Shown here one piece after another: positions 26,990 to 35,683 of a stretch of 64,000 bases of DNA (the stretch's first letter is position 1; every line of letters starts with the position of its first letter). The translations under genes and the position numbers were made by a program. Source of the stretch: Arcicella lustrica (GTDB lineage Bacteria; Bacteroidota; Bacteroidia; Cytophagales; Spirosomataceae); assembly GCF_034930985.1 (NCBI RefSeq), contig NZ_JAYGIM010000003.1, positions 186,001-250,000 on the forward strand. Direction: 5' to 3'. The notes under the pieces are model-generated. The model was given only the letters and a program-made list of their open reading frames with translations, was not told the origin of the DNA and searched no databases.

Positions 26990-27493
26990 ATGACAAAGAC
27001 ATTATATTTGGTTCGCCATGCCAAAGCTTCAGATTCAGTAAGTCCCGATATTGTTCGTCCGCTTACCGCCAGTGGGATGATTGATACCGCCAGAATGGGC
27101 AGAAATTTATCTACCAAAATCAGCCCAATTGATTTAATCATTACTTCAAATGCCGAACGCACACAAATGACAACAAAAGTACTTTGTGAACAATTGGGTA
27201 TTCCAGAAGAGAAAGTTTATGTATTGAGCGATTTATATGAAAGCTCGCCAAAACATTATTTAGATGCAGTAAATGCCATTCCCGCCAATCTTAACCATGT
27301 GATGATTGTGGGGCATAATCCAAGTATTAGTTATTTTGCAGAGTACTTAACACATGCAGATATAGGTGCAATGCCAACTTGTGCAGTGGTTGGTATGAAA
27401 ATAGAAAATCAGGCTTGGGCAGAAGTAGGGAAGAAATCAGGAGATTTAATTTTCTATGACTCTCCAGAAAGTATTTTGGGATATAATAGTTAA
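26990..27493 (+). CDS. SixA-like histidine phosphatase
   Basis: 167 residues, histidine phosphatase superfamily. Catalytic RHG-type motif as LVRHAKAS (R9, H10), the second Arg in TSNAERTQMT, and the second His in IVGHNPSISYFA. The short length and AKAS motif place it with SixA-type enzymes, which in E. coli remove phosphate from phosphohistidine proteins. It follows dnaG closely and may share its transcript; the substrate here is unknown. Confidence 0.9.
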   Translation: MTKTLYLVRHAKASDSVSPDIVRPLTASGMIDTARMGRNLSTKISPIDLIITSNAERTQMTTKVLCEQLGIPEEKVYVLSDLYESSPKHYLDAVNAIPANLNHVMIVGHNPSISYFAEYLTHADIGAMPTCAVVGMKIENQAWAEVGKKSGDLIFYDSPESILGYNS

Positions 27494-27501
27494 GGTAAAT
27501 C

Positions 27502-27532
27502 ATTAGGGCTGGACTTAAGTTCAGTCCTAATC
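27502..27532. repeat. Left copy of palindromic word flanking the Rpn nuclease gene
   Basis: Stem with wobble pairs: ATTAGG-GC-TGGACT, loop TA, AGTTCA-GT-CCTAAT. Core CTGGACTTAAGTTCAG (27509-27524). It may also terminate the phosphatase gene that ends at 27493. A related copy lies at 28481-28496. Confidence 0.6.
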
Positions 27533-27583
27533 AAATGTAGGTACTTGCTATTTTATAAATCAGCGGGAAAATCCAACAAATAT

Positions 27584-28465
27584 CTATTCACTAGTAAGTT
27601 GTCGCTGTACAGACAAAACAAAGTCAATAGAAACGTTCGCTAATTTAGCACTTTGTTCAATAGATAGACCCATTGAAAGAGCATTCATAATCGTTTCTGT
27701 TTTCACTGCTAAATTTTCAGCTTCTCTTGCTTCTTTTATTTTTTTACTTTCAGCTTTCACTGCTTCTGCATTTCTTGCAATTAATATTTCCAATGAAGCC
27801 TTCTCGTCAGGAGTCATTTTTCGACTGTCTAATTCATCAATGGCTACCTTTAACCATTCTTCGTCCCAAAATTTAGGGAATTGTATCGGTTGAGTAACTG
27901 TATGTAAGGTTTTCATTGTATATACCAATTTTTGTAAGTCTGTTTCACAATCAACTTCTTGCAACGTAAATTTATCTAATTCTATCGTAATAAATGTTAA
28001 TTGTTCATCAATAAGTTCTCCTTGTTCATTTCGTAGATTAGCGACTGTATGGAATTGAGAATAAGGAGGTATATCATTTGCCAAAATAGCTACACAATAA
28101 ATTTTTGTTAGCGTCCCATAGTCAAACTTCCCACGTTTTACCATTGCATTGAACTTATGCAAAGCATAAAATTTCATTCGTTGTACAAAATATGGTGCTT
28201 CACCGTATTGCATTTCAACGATAAAATGATTGTCGTTTTCATCAGTACAAGCTAAGTCGAAAATCCCACTCCTTCCATCTTGAGTAATACCTTCAAAAGT
28301 GTTTTTGTCAAATTTTACCTTTTTAATTGGTATTTCCGATTTTATAAGTGCTTGTAATGCACGCCGCAAAAACAATGTATTTGTTTCATTGCCAAAAGTA
28401 GCTTTGAATCCATAATCAGAGATTATCGGAATGAATATTTGGTCGTCTATGTATAATGCGTCCAT
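27584..28465 (-). CDS. Rpn family recombination-promoting nuclease / PD-(D/E)XK nuclease-family transposase
   Basis: 293 residues. The start FIPIISDYGFKATFGNE is the standard N-terminus of the family. The nuclease core is seen as D70 in GIFDLACTDENDNHFIVEMQ, i.e. D-x(n)-E-x-Q with the ExQ variant of ExK, followed by FVQRMKFYALHKF. The C-terminus holds a Lys/Glu/Ala-rich helix (KAESKKIKEAREAEN) and a small motif MNALSMGLSIEQSAKLANVS that recurs at the end of many such proteins. Family members (RpnA-E) cleave DNA and raise RecA-independent recombination; many are multi-copy and mobile-like. It is bracketed by two palindromic words and lies just downstream of the STAND gene on the same strand. 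Confidence 0.88.
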   Translation of the reverse strand: MDALYIDDQIFIPIISDYGFKATFGNETNTLFLRRALQALIKSEIPIKKVKFDKNTFEGITQDGRSGIFDLACTDENDNHFIVEMQYGEAPYFVQRMKFYALHKFNAMVKRGKFDYGTLTKIYCVAILANDIPPYSQFHTVANLRNEQGELIDEQLTFITIELDKFTLQEVDCETDLQKLVYTMKTLHTVTQPIQFPKFWDEEWLKVAIDELDSRKMTPDEKASLEILIARNAEAVKAESKKIKEAREAENLAVKTETIMNALSMGLSIEQSAKLANVSIDFVLSVQRQLTSE

Positions 28466-28480
28466 GATGTAAAGCGGAAA

Positions 28481-28505
28481 CTGGATTTAAGTCTAGCCTT
28501 AGTTA
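28481..28505. repeat. Right copy of palindromic word flanking the Rpn nuclease gene
   Basis: CTGGATTTAAGTCTAG (28481-28496) followed by CCTTAGT; about 18 of 25 positions agree with the left copy at 27509 in the same orientation, and the differences keep most base pairs (C/T exchanges forming wobble pairs). Confidence 0.5.
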
Positions 28506-28541
28506 GTGTTGACATAATTTATGAGACTTGGATCATAAAGC

Positions 28542-28554
28542 GAGCGTGACGCTC
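28542..28554 (-). terminator. Small hairpin after the STAND gene
   Basis: GAGCG / CGCTC with a 3-base loop, flanked by AAA and TTT; on the minus strand it lies about 90 bases after the stop of the 1281-residue gene. Short stem and weak T-run, so termination is uncertain and read-through to the Rpn gene is possible. Confidence 0.35.
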
Positions 28555-28639
28555 TTTACCATTTTGTGTAGTAGGAAAACCTATTACCAGTTTTTTAGAA
28601 ACTAAGGTTGATTTTTAATCCATTCTCTAAATTTCTTAT

Positions 28640-31600
28640 TTAAATGAAATGTTCAGCATCTCTGTTTTTTTCTATTTCAATATCCTTATCAAGATAACCA
28701 ATATAAGAAGCTGACCATTCTCTTACGCTTTCCGTTTTGTGATTTGATAATTGCTTAAATAATTCTTTCTTAGATTCAAGGAATGGCACAAGAGAGCCTA
28801 CCCAAGAATAAGTTCCCATATTAGAGCTTAAATTACTACGAACATCTTTTATGTCGCCATATTCGTCTATGAGTCTGAGTGCAATTGGATGCCATTTTGC
28901 ATAATCTGTGTTGTTATTATCGAAAATTGGTGACAATTCTGCAAGTCTTGATGGTGCCAGAGGTTTATTGATTTCACACCAAGCAAAAATAGAATTTATA
29001 TCACCTTCAAATAACACTCCAACGCTTCTACCAACTCCACCAATATGAGAACCCAAAATATGTTTAAGTCCATAAAATGTTACATAGTTTTCTTCGCTTG
29101 AAAGCAATGCCTCTGATAAATCTTTCCAAATTGGATTGAAATGTACGTTTAATAAAACTATATATACTCTTTGAATATAATGGTCAATATGATATAAGTT
29201 CTCCCACGTGATAGAATCAATCACTGACTTGTTTATGAATTTAGCAAAGTCAACTTCTTCTTCATTAGATAGTATATATGAAATAGCTTCTGTCCACTTA
29301 TAATCATCTAACTTTTGTTTAAATTTTCGGTTAAACCCTAATTTTAATATACATTTTCTGCAAATTGGTATTAGTGACTTTTTTTTCGATTCATCACCAT
29401 AACTTAGGTCTGAAAACAAATCAAACGTAACCGCATAACCTTCATCTCCGTAGGTGAATAGTCTTTCACTAAAAACAGTTAATTCTTCAAAATTTAGTTG
29501 TGTTAAAACATTGCTATATGTAAACGAATAAAAATTCGTAATATCACAAGATTTACTATCAATTAATTGAAATAATAGTTCAAAATACTCTTTACCTGAA
29601 TTGTCAATTGATAGAAAGTAGAACAATTGGCAATTTAAATCAGAAGATTTAGATAGACTTGAATAAAACTCCTTTTTAATTTCGTCATTTAAATTTGTGA
29701 TGAAACCGCCAAGAACCGTAAAATTTCTTTCCTGTTGTGGTATCTGTAAGATAACTTCTAATGAAAAATCTATAAATCGATTAATTTTAATTTTATCCTC
29801 TTTCAATAATTCAGCTAAGCGTTTACCAAAGTGGTAAGAAAAAGCTTGTTGATTTTTATAAAACGAAGGAAAGGTTTCTTTCCACGAAATATCGTTAGCA
29901 ATAAATTCGTCAGCTAATTTGATTGTTATTTCAATTACTTTTTCGCTTGAGTAAGTTTCGTCATTATCCAAATGATAAGAACTTGATAATGACAAATACT
30001 TAGTTGAAAAATCCGTTTTGGTAAGTAGCTCAACTAAATTATTTATCTCTTCAAGTTGCCTTTCAGAAATGGAATGCTTTTCATATTTTCTTGCAAACTT
30101 CAATTCTTTTAAACCTTCGTCCCAATCATTATTTTTCAATTCTGAAATTTCTTCCAAAAATGGTAAAATCAATTCTCCCATTCTTATATGAAACATTGTT
30201 CTTATGCTATTTGCAATAACTTCACTTGCTAAATCAGAATATTCATTTTTTGATTTAATGATTTCAAGTAGTTTATTGAGAATGTTTCTCCAATATTCAT
30301 CTATTTCTTTCCAATTAGGATTGTTGTCAACTAATCTTCTGTTGCCTTGTTGTTCTGCACCGCCCATTCTACTTGCGTGTCCAAAATTCAAACCTATCTT
30401 CATCGCTCTAAAGGCAAAATCATAATAGGCTTTATCTCCTTTATTCAATAACCATTCAATTATTTTCCACCGTTCACCCAAATCAGCTTCTGTTCCCGAA
30501 AGATGTATGTTGAATAGATGTAAAAACTGACTTGTGGCATTATTTGACCAAGTTTCGTTTTCTGCAATTGCAAATTGTAAAAGAACTTTAGAACTATCAG
30601 AAAATGTTCTTTTGTCAAAACACAATTTTTCCAAAGTCCAAACTATGTTTCTTCGTCCTGCTACTATTTTCAATAATTCCTCAGTGGATTTATTAAAAAA
30701 TTGACGTTTGAAATTTTGAGAAACAGCAATGGGATTCACTTCTACGAAAGAGCGGAAGAGGCGTGACCCCAACTCTGTATTTAAAACTTCCGCATTATCG
30801 AAAGGGCTTTCAGACCCTACAATTTTATCAACAATTTCTACAGCCTTTTCATTATAGTCAAGGTATTTCATTTGGTCAGCAAGCGAATTTATCAAGTGCT
30901 TTCTATGTGGATTTTCAAGATTGGATATATCTACAATAACTTGTAGCATTCTATCAGATGTACAAGTATCCAGCCATTCAACTGCTAATGCCATTGAAAG
31001 TGGGAAAGGTCTAATACTCAAATATCGCCCTTGTTTTTCAAAAATTTCTCTAGCTTTAAAATGCTTTACAACTTCTAAAAATGTACTAATTCTTACTTGT
31101 TCTGTATTATTTGATATAGTAATATTTTGATTTGTAGCTATAAATTTGTACTGTAATTCAAGTTCATTTTCAAAACCAAAATAGCTAAACATTGAACAGG
31201 ACTTTAGAATACTTCGCCACTCTTGCTCCTTGCCTTTTGTTCCAAGAAGTTTATCTAACAAATCTTTGTCTTCTAGCTTGCCAATGAATTCTTCACCATT
31301 ACTTACGCTTTCTCCCAATAGAACAGCCATTAAGGGAATTCCTTGTGAAAATTCCTTTATTTTTTTCTTACTTTCTTCATTTAAATTGTTAAATCTACTT
31401 GAGAGTAATTCTTCAACAACTGATGACAGTTCCTCTTTTCTTATAATTATATAATTTACACCATTTACTTTATCATTTTCAATTTCTTCAGGATTAGAAT
31501 CAAGAGATATTAAAGACGCTTTGTTTCCTTCTCTATTTATAAGTTGAAGTAGCTGTCTGTGAACTGAAATGGGGCAGTTGTCTAAAACAAGAATTGGGTC

Positions 31601-32485
31601 GGTTTGTTCTGAAATAGCTTTTGAAATAATGTTTTGGTAGTCTGCATTCGGGTAGATATTACAATTTATGTAAAGTACTCGACTTGAAAGAAAAATCGAA
31701 TTATCATCAGAATTAATGGGTCTAAATATTTCTAATAAATTTCTCGTTTTACCTAACCCAGACAACCCTAAAATTCTTATTGTTTGATTAGCGTTGTTTA
31801 AACCATCAAGAACCAAATCCGTTATTTCTTTTGTCTTATCATTCGGAATAAATGGTTGGGGTGTTAAAATTGAATTTTCCCAATCACTCCAAACTTGTAA
31901 AGGGTAGAATTTGCTTTTTTGATTCTGTAAAACAAATTTTGCAGTTTCCTTTATTGCTGAGGCTAAATCATCAACTAATTTCTTTTGAATCTCATCTCTA
32001 TTTTTTGATTTTTCTGAGTATTTATATTCGATAGGAAATCTAATGTGTTTTAAGTCAAACGGAATGTTGTCTGGATTTTCATTAGGCGAACCATAAGTTG
32101 TATTTAAAACCCCAATCATTTTTTCAAGTCCCATAGCATTGTAAGCTACACCATGTTCATAAATTACATTGTTGTTTTGAAATGGTTTGAATTTGTCCCC
32201 GACAGCTTTGCGTACAATTTTTTGGAAAGAACTAATTTGATTAACTACAGATAGGTCGGAAATAAAAATATCAGACGTTGGAATTCTTTCATCTGCAATT
32301 TTTGAGGCAACTTGAGGCGATCCAGGTTCTCCCGTCACTCCTTCAAGAATTACGAAATCCACGTCCTTAAGTTCTGATTTTAGTTTAATCTTCTTAACAG
32401 CTTTTTCAATACAAGTTAGAATGAAGTTTTTGTTGTATTTGGTATTCGTTGTTGTCTGCCAAGAGTAAAATATTTTTATCTTCAT
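28640..32485 (-). CDS. TIR/deoxyribosyltransferase-like + STAND ATPase + helical-repeat protein; candidate anti-phage defence
   Basis: 1281 residues, no signal peptide or membrane helix. Residues 1-185 look like a Rossmann-type effector: KIKIFYSWQT at the start, EGVTGEPGSPQVASKI, SDIFISDLSVV, and NNVIYEHGVAYNAMG with E110 placed like the catalytic Glu of nucleoside deoxyribosyltransferase and TIR-like glycosidases. Residues about 220-400 form a P-loop ATPase: Walker A GLSGLGKT (240-247), Walker B ILVLDNCP (D302) and QGIPLMAVLLGE (381-392), which resembles the GLPL motif of NB-ARC-type STAND proteins. The remaining 850 residues are mostly helical, leucine-rich and without cysteine clusters, as in HEAT/TPR-like sensor regions. 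This plan (effector, STAND switch, sensor) is that of Avs-like and other immune ATPases. Function is inferred; the family name is not known to me. Confidence 0.8.
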   Translation of the reverse strand: MKIKIFYSWQTTTNTKYNKNFILTCIEKAVKKIKLKSELKDVDFVILEGVTGEPGSPQVASKIADERIPTSDIFISDLSVVNQISSFQKIVRKAVGDKFKPFQNNNVIYEHGVAYNAMGLEKMIGVLNTTYGSPNENPDNIPFDLKHIRFPIEYKYSEKSKNRDEIQKKLVDDLASAIKETAKFVLQNQKSKFYPLQVWSDWENSILTPQPFIPNDKTKEITDLVLDGLNNANQTIRILGLSGLGKTRNLLEIFRPINSDDNSIFLSSRVLYINCNIYPNADYQNIISKAISEQTDPILVLDNCPISVHRQLLQLINREGNKASLISLDSNPEEIENDKVNGVNYIIIRKEELSSVVEELLSSRFNNLNEESKKKIKEFSQGIPLMAVLLGESVSNGEEFIGKLEDKDLLDKLLGTKGKEQEWRSILKSCSMFSYFGFENELELQYKFIATNQNITISNNTEQVRISTFLEVVKHFKAREIFEKQGRYLSIRPFPLSMALAVEWLDTCTSDRMLQVIVDISNLENPHRKHLINSLADQMKYLDYNEKAVEIVDKIVGSESPFDNAEVLNTELGSRLFRSFVEVNPIAVSQNFKRQFFNKSTEELLKIVAGRRNIVWTLEKLCFDKRTFSDSSKVLLQFAIAENETWSNNATSQFLHLFNIHLSGTEADLGERWKIIEWLLNKGDKAYYDFAFRAMKIGLNFGHASRMGGAEQQGNRRLVDNNPNWKEIDEYWRNILNKLLEIIKSKNEYSDLASEVIANSIRTMFHIRMGELILPFLEEISELKNNDWDEGLKELKFARKYEKHSISERQLEEINNLVELLTKTDFSTKYLSLSSSYHLDNDETYSSEKVIEITIKLADEFIANDISWKETFPSFYKNQQAFSYHFGKRLAELLKEDKIKINRFIDFSLEVILQIPQQERNFTVLGGFITNLNDEIKKEFYSSLSKSSDLNCQLFYFLSIDNSGKEYFELLFQLIDSKSCDITNFYSFTYSNVLTQLNFEELTVFSERLFTYGDEGYAVTFDLFSDLSYGDESKKKSLIPICRKCILKLGFNRKFKQKLDDYKWTEAISYILSNEEEVDFAKFINKSVIDSITWENLYHIDHYIQRVYIVLLNVHFNPIWKDLSEALLSSEENYVTFYGLKHILGSHIGGVGRSVGVLFEGDINSIFAWCEINKPLAPSRLAELSPIFDNNNTDYAKWHPIALRLIDEYGDIKDVRSNLSSNMGTYSWVGSLVPFLESKKELFKQLSNHKTESVREWSASYIGYLDKDIEIEKNRDAEHFI

Positions 32486-32867
32486 ATGTTTAAATCTTTG
32501 AAAGTGGTCATTGAGTCAGTGAGATGTCGTTTTAGTCTTACCAATAACTTGCTAATATGCAAAAGTTTTGTAGCACTTTTTGTATTACTTAACCTTTGAG
32601 TTAAACCTATTCTAGTTGTCTTTCCTCTATGCTATACTTTAAGCAATATTATTTTTCCCACAATCTATAAAATCTCCCAACCTCTCCCAAACTTCCCAAT
32701 CAATAATTACAAAAAACTTATTATACGGTAAATTTCTTGGTATAGTACAAATAATTTGAGCAATAATACTGACAAGCTTTTTTAGGAAGGGACAGTGTTC
32801 ACTAAACTGTATCCTTATTTCATGACTCAGTAAAGTGCTACATCCTATCAGTCATGCCATTAGGGGC
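32486..32867. other. Spacer upstream of the STAND gene with a dispersed-repeat fragment
   Basis: 382 bases, strongly AT-rich. At 32821-32860 it carries CATGACTCAG and CAGTCATGCCAT, words shared with the 71-bp repeat at 23133-23297 and in the same relative order. No TAnnTTTG promoter for the minus-strand STAND gene was found in it, so transcription may be weak or use another sigma factor. Confidence 0.5.
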
Positions 32868-33842
32868 TTACTTTAACCCATATTTCAAATCCAAACTATC
32901 TCTTAAAGGTAAATCTGTTACGTTATGTTTTGTCCAATAGTCAGTTATGATTGTTTTCTTTAAAGTAGCTTTGGTCGTTAAAGATTTTCCTTTGCTGGTA
33001 TTTGTCTCTGTCCAACCCATAATTTTATATGGAAATGCTTCTTGAAAAATAATTGCTACAGAACGCTTCTTTTCAGGATAATCAAGACTAAATACTTTCA
33101 GTTTTTTCTCGCTAAAATCTGTTCCTGTATAATCTTTTAAGCTTGCATTAGCTTGAAGTACTGCGGGCAATTGATGTCTCAATCGACAATAAGTAAAACT
33201 TGGAATAATTTTAATTTCACCCGTTGGTAAACTTTCAGGATTAAGACGAATTTTATTCCAAATTTCATCTTCTAAAAGCACTCTTTCTAATGCTATATCT
33301 TCTTGTACTTCTTTCTCAAAATAGCTTTTCCCTTCTATTTGATAAGCTCTGTCTCGATTATTCAATTGTAAATAAGCCATTCCGCACCATTCTTGTACAG
33401 AAGTAGCTACTTTTAAAGCATGAGGAAAAGCTTTAGTATCAACTGGCGAAAACACAGAAGTCATCACAGAATAATCATAAATTCCAGTCAGGAACTTTTC
33501 GATAAAATTTACTTTTAATACATTGGTAGCGGCTTCTTTATTATCAGATTCTAGTTTTACTTGTTTATCCGTTCTGAAATCTTCGGTAACAAAAACTAAC
33601 ACAGCTTCTCCCGGGCAAATTTGTCCGTAACGGTCTTTTTCTAAAGTATAACTACTGACTTCGGCTTTGCCTTTGTACCAATAATTGGCAAAAGTTTTGT
33701 CTGAAGCCGTCGGCATTGCCAAGGAAGGAAGTACTGCTTTGGCTGGTTCTTGTTGATAAACGGTTGCACCTTTTGCAAAAGCAAAAACGACCGCTAGCGT
33801 GACACAAATGGCTAAAAAATTATTTCTGATGAAGTGATTCAT
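32868..33842 (-). CDS. Conserved Bacteroidota secreted protein (often mislabelled septum formation inhibitor Maf)
   Basis: 324 residues. The N-terminus has a basic start and a hydrophobic stretch (FLAICVTLAVVFAFAKG) forming a signal peptide or anchor. Recognisable conserved segments are FANYWYKGKAEVSSYTLEKD, RYGQICPGEAVLVFVTEDF, SVMTSVFSP and VQEWCGMAYLQLNNR. From memory, such proteins in Bacteroidota are labelled Maf in databases, but the sequence has none of the Maf nucleotide pyrophosphatase motifs, so I do not use that name. Function unknown; it is divergent from the amidohydrolase gene. Confidence 0.75.
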   Translation of the reverse strand: MNHFIRNNFLAICVTLAVVFAFAKGATVYQQEPAKAVLPSLAMPTASDKTFANYWYKGKAEVSSYTLEKDRYGQICPGEAVLVFVTEDFRTDKQVKLESDNKEAATNVLKVNFIEKFLTGIYDYSVMTSVFSPVDTKAFPHALKVATSVQEWCGMAYLQLNNRDRAYQIEGKSYFEKEVQEDIALERVLLEDEIWNKIRLNPESLPTGEIKIIPSFTYCRLRHQLPAVLQANASLKDYTGTDFSEKKLKVFSLDYPEKKRSVAIIFQEAFPYKIMGWTETNTSKGKSLTTKATLKKTIITDYWTKHNVTDLPLRDSLDLKYGLK

Positions 33843-33982
33843 ACAATGGAAATTTCAATGATTGAAATGAGATTCAATTTACACATTTTAGATAAATTCC
33901 GTATCTTAGAAAAAGAATAAACGTGGTATCGTTTTAGGTACTTACTAATCTAAATTATTAACATTCATCAAACATTCAAACC

Positions 33983-35608
33983 ATGAAAAAACATTTATCA
34001 AGTTTCCTTACTTGCTGTTTATTAATCTTTTCTCTAACATCCATCGCACAAATTGAAAAAGCACCTCCACGAGCAGAAGGCGAAGGACAATTCAACCGCA
34101 TGATTATCAGAGGAGTAAATCTAGTCAACGGAACAGGCTCGCCGATGCAAGGACCTTGTGATATAGTTGTCGAGAAAAATAAAATTGTAGAAATAAAAGT
34201 AGTAGGTTATCCGGGCGTTCCGATTGACCCAAAAAGTCGCCCGAAACTGAATGCAGGCGATAAAGAATTAGATTGTACAGGCATGTATATGTTGCCGGGT
34301 TTTGTAGATATGCACGGACATATTGGCGGAAAATCGCAAGGTACACCCGCAGAATATGTCTATAAATTATGGCTTGGACACGGCATCACCACCATTCGTG
34401 ACCCATCGGCAGGAAATGGTTTAGATTGGGTTTTAGAACAAAAAGCAAAATCATTAAAAAATGAAATTACTGCACCAAGAATCTTAGCTTATACAGCATT
34501 TGGAATGGGTGCAAAAGAAACTATTTCAACCGCAGAGCAAGCAAAAGCTTGGGTGGAGGAAAATGCTAAAAAAGGAGCTGACGGTATTAAGTTTTTCGGA
34601 GCAAGACCAGAAGTAATTGAAACAGCCATCAAAAGAAATAAAGAATTGGGTTTACGTTCGGCATATCATCATGCACAAGTAGATGTGGCACGTTGGAATG
34701 TGTTGAACTCTGCTAGAGCGGGACTTACTTCTATGGAACATTGGTATGGTTTGCCAGAAGCACTTTTTGAAAACCAAACGATTCAGGATTATCCAGCAGA
34801 TTATAATTATAGCAACGAGCAAAATCGTTTTGAAGAAGCAGGGAAATTGTGGAAACAAGCAGCCAAACCGGGTTCAAAACGTTGGAATGAAGTAATGGAC
34901 GAATTGTTGAAATTGGATTTCACCATCGACCCAACTTTTAATATTTATGAAGCCAATCGTGAGTTAATGTTAGCTCGACGCTCAGAATGGCATGAAGAAT
35001 ACACCATGCCACAATTATGGCGTTTTTATCAGCCTTCGAGAGTTTCGCATGGTTCTTATTGGCAAGAATGGGGAACTGAGCAAGAAGTGCAGTGGAAAGA
35101 AAATTATAAACTTTGGATGGCGTTTATCAATGAATATAAAAACAGAGGAGGTAGAGTAACAGCTGGTTCAGATTCAGGCTTTATTTTTCAGTTATATGGT
35201 TTTGCTTATATCCGTGAATTAGAATTGTTAAGAGAAGCAGGTTTTCATCCTTTAGAAGTAATTCGTGCGGCGAGCTTAAAAGGTGCTGAAGCTTTAGGAA
35301 TGGCAGATAAAATTGGAAGTATTGAAGTAGGAAAATTAGCTGATATGGTGATTTTAGAAGAAAATCCACTAAAAAACCTCAAGAATCTTTACGGAACGGG
35401 TGCAATCAGATTAACAGAAAACAACGAAGTAGTGCGTGTTGGCGGTGTAAAATACACGATTAAAGATGGTGTAATTTATGATGCAAAAAAATTATTAGAA
35501 GACGTCCGTAAAATTGTAGTTGATGCGAAGAAAAAAGAAAACTTCGAGATTTTCCAACCGGGATTAGAGAAAAAGGCTGGCTCAAAAATTCAAGGGAAAA
35601 AAGAGTAA
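33983..35608 (+). CDS. Secreted metal-dependent amidohydrolase (imidazolonepropionase-like)
   Basis: 541 residues with a signal peptide (MKKHLSSFLTCCLLIFSLTSIAQ, cleavage after about residue 22). The amidohydrolase metal motif HxH appears as GFVDMHGHIGG (about residues 105-115); a likely bridging Lys sits in ADGIKFFGAR, later His ligands in YHHAQVD and SMEHWYG, and the fourth Asp in TAGSDSGF. The end shows the typical ADMVILEENPLKNL and GTGAIRL segment. It would hydrolyse amide or ester bonds of small molecules or dipeptides (prolidase-like members exist), in the periplasm. Monocistronic with a strong terminator. Confidence 0.88.
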   Translation: MKKHLSSFLTCCLLIFSLTSIAQIEKAPPRAEGEGQFNRMIIRGVNLVNGTGSPMQGPCDIVVEKNKIVEIKVVGYPGVPIDPKSRPKLNAGDKELDCTGMYMLPGFVDMHGHIGGKSQGTPAEYVYKLWLGHGITTIRDPSAGNGLDWVLEQKAKSLKNEITAPRILAYTAFGMGAKETISTAEQAKAWVEENAKKGADGIKFFGARPEVIETAIKRNKELGLRSAYHHAQVDVARWNVLNSARAGLTSMEHWYGLPEALFENQTIQDYPADYNYSNEQNRFEEAGKLWKQAAKPGSKRWNEVMDELLKLDFTIDPTFNIYEANRELMLARRSEWHEEYTMPQLWRFYQPSRVSHGSYWQEWGTEQEVQWKENYKLWMAFINEYKNRGGRVTAGSDSGFIFQLYGFAYIRELELLREAGFHPLEVIRAASLKGAEALGMADKIGSIEVGKLADMVILEENPLKNLKNLYGTGAIRLTENNEVVRVGGVKYTIKDGVIYDAKKLLEDVRKIVVDAKKKENFEIFQPGLEKKAGSKIQGKKE

Positions 35609-35624
35609 TAAGATATTATTCTTT

Positions 35625-35666
35625 CATAAAAAAGCACTTGATTAGCTAATCAAGTGCTTTTTTATG
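35625..35666. terminator. Bidirectional terminator, perfect 21-bp arms
   Basis: The sequence is a perfect palindrome: arms 35625-35645 and 35646-35666, centred at TTAG/CTAA, with A6 on the left and T6 on the right. It ends the amidohydrolase transcript (+) and the deformylase transcript (-). Confidence 0.88.
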
Positions 35667-35683
35667 GAAAGGACTGTAAACAA

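Noticed and set aside
27584..28465. Complete insertion sequence encoded by the Rpn gene
   Set aside because: No clear terminal inverted repeats with target duplication were seen; only the pair of palindromic words. It is annotated as a nuclease with possible mobility.
32868..33842. Calling this gene a Maf septum-formation inhibitor
   Set aside because: The sequence has a signal peptide and lacks Maf nucleotide pyrophosphatase motifs; the database label appears to be a carried-over error.
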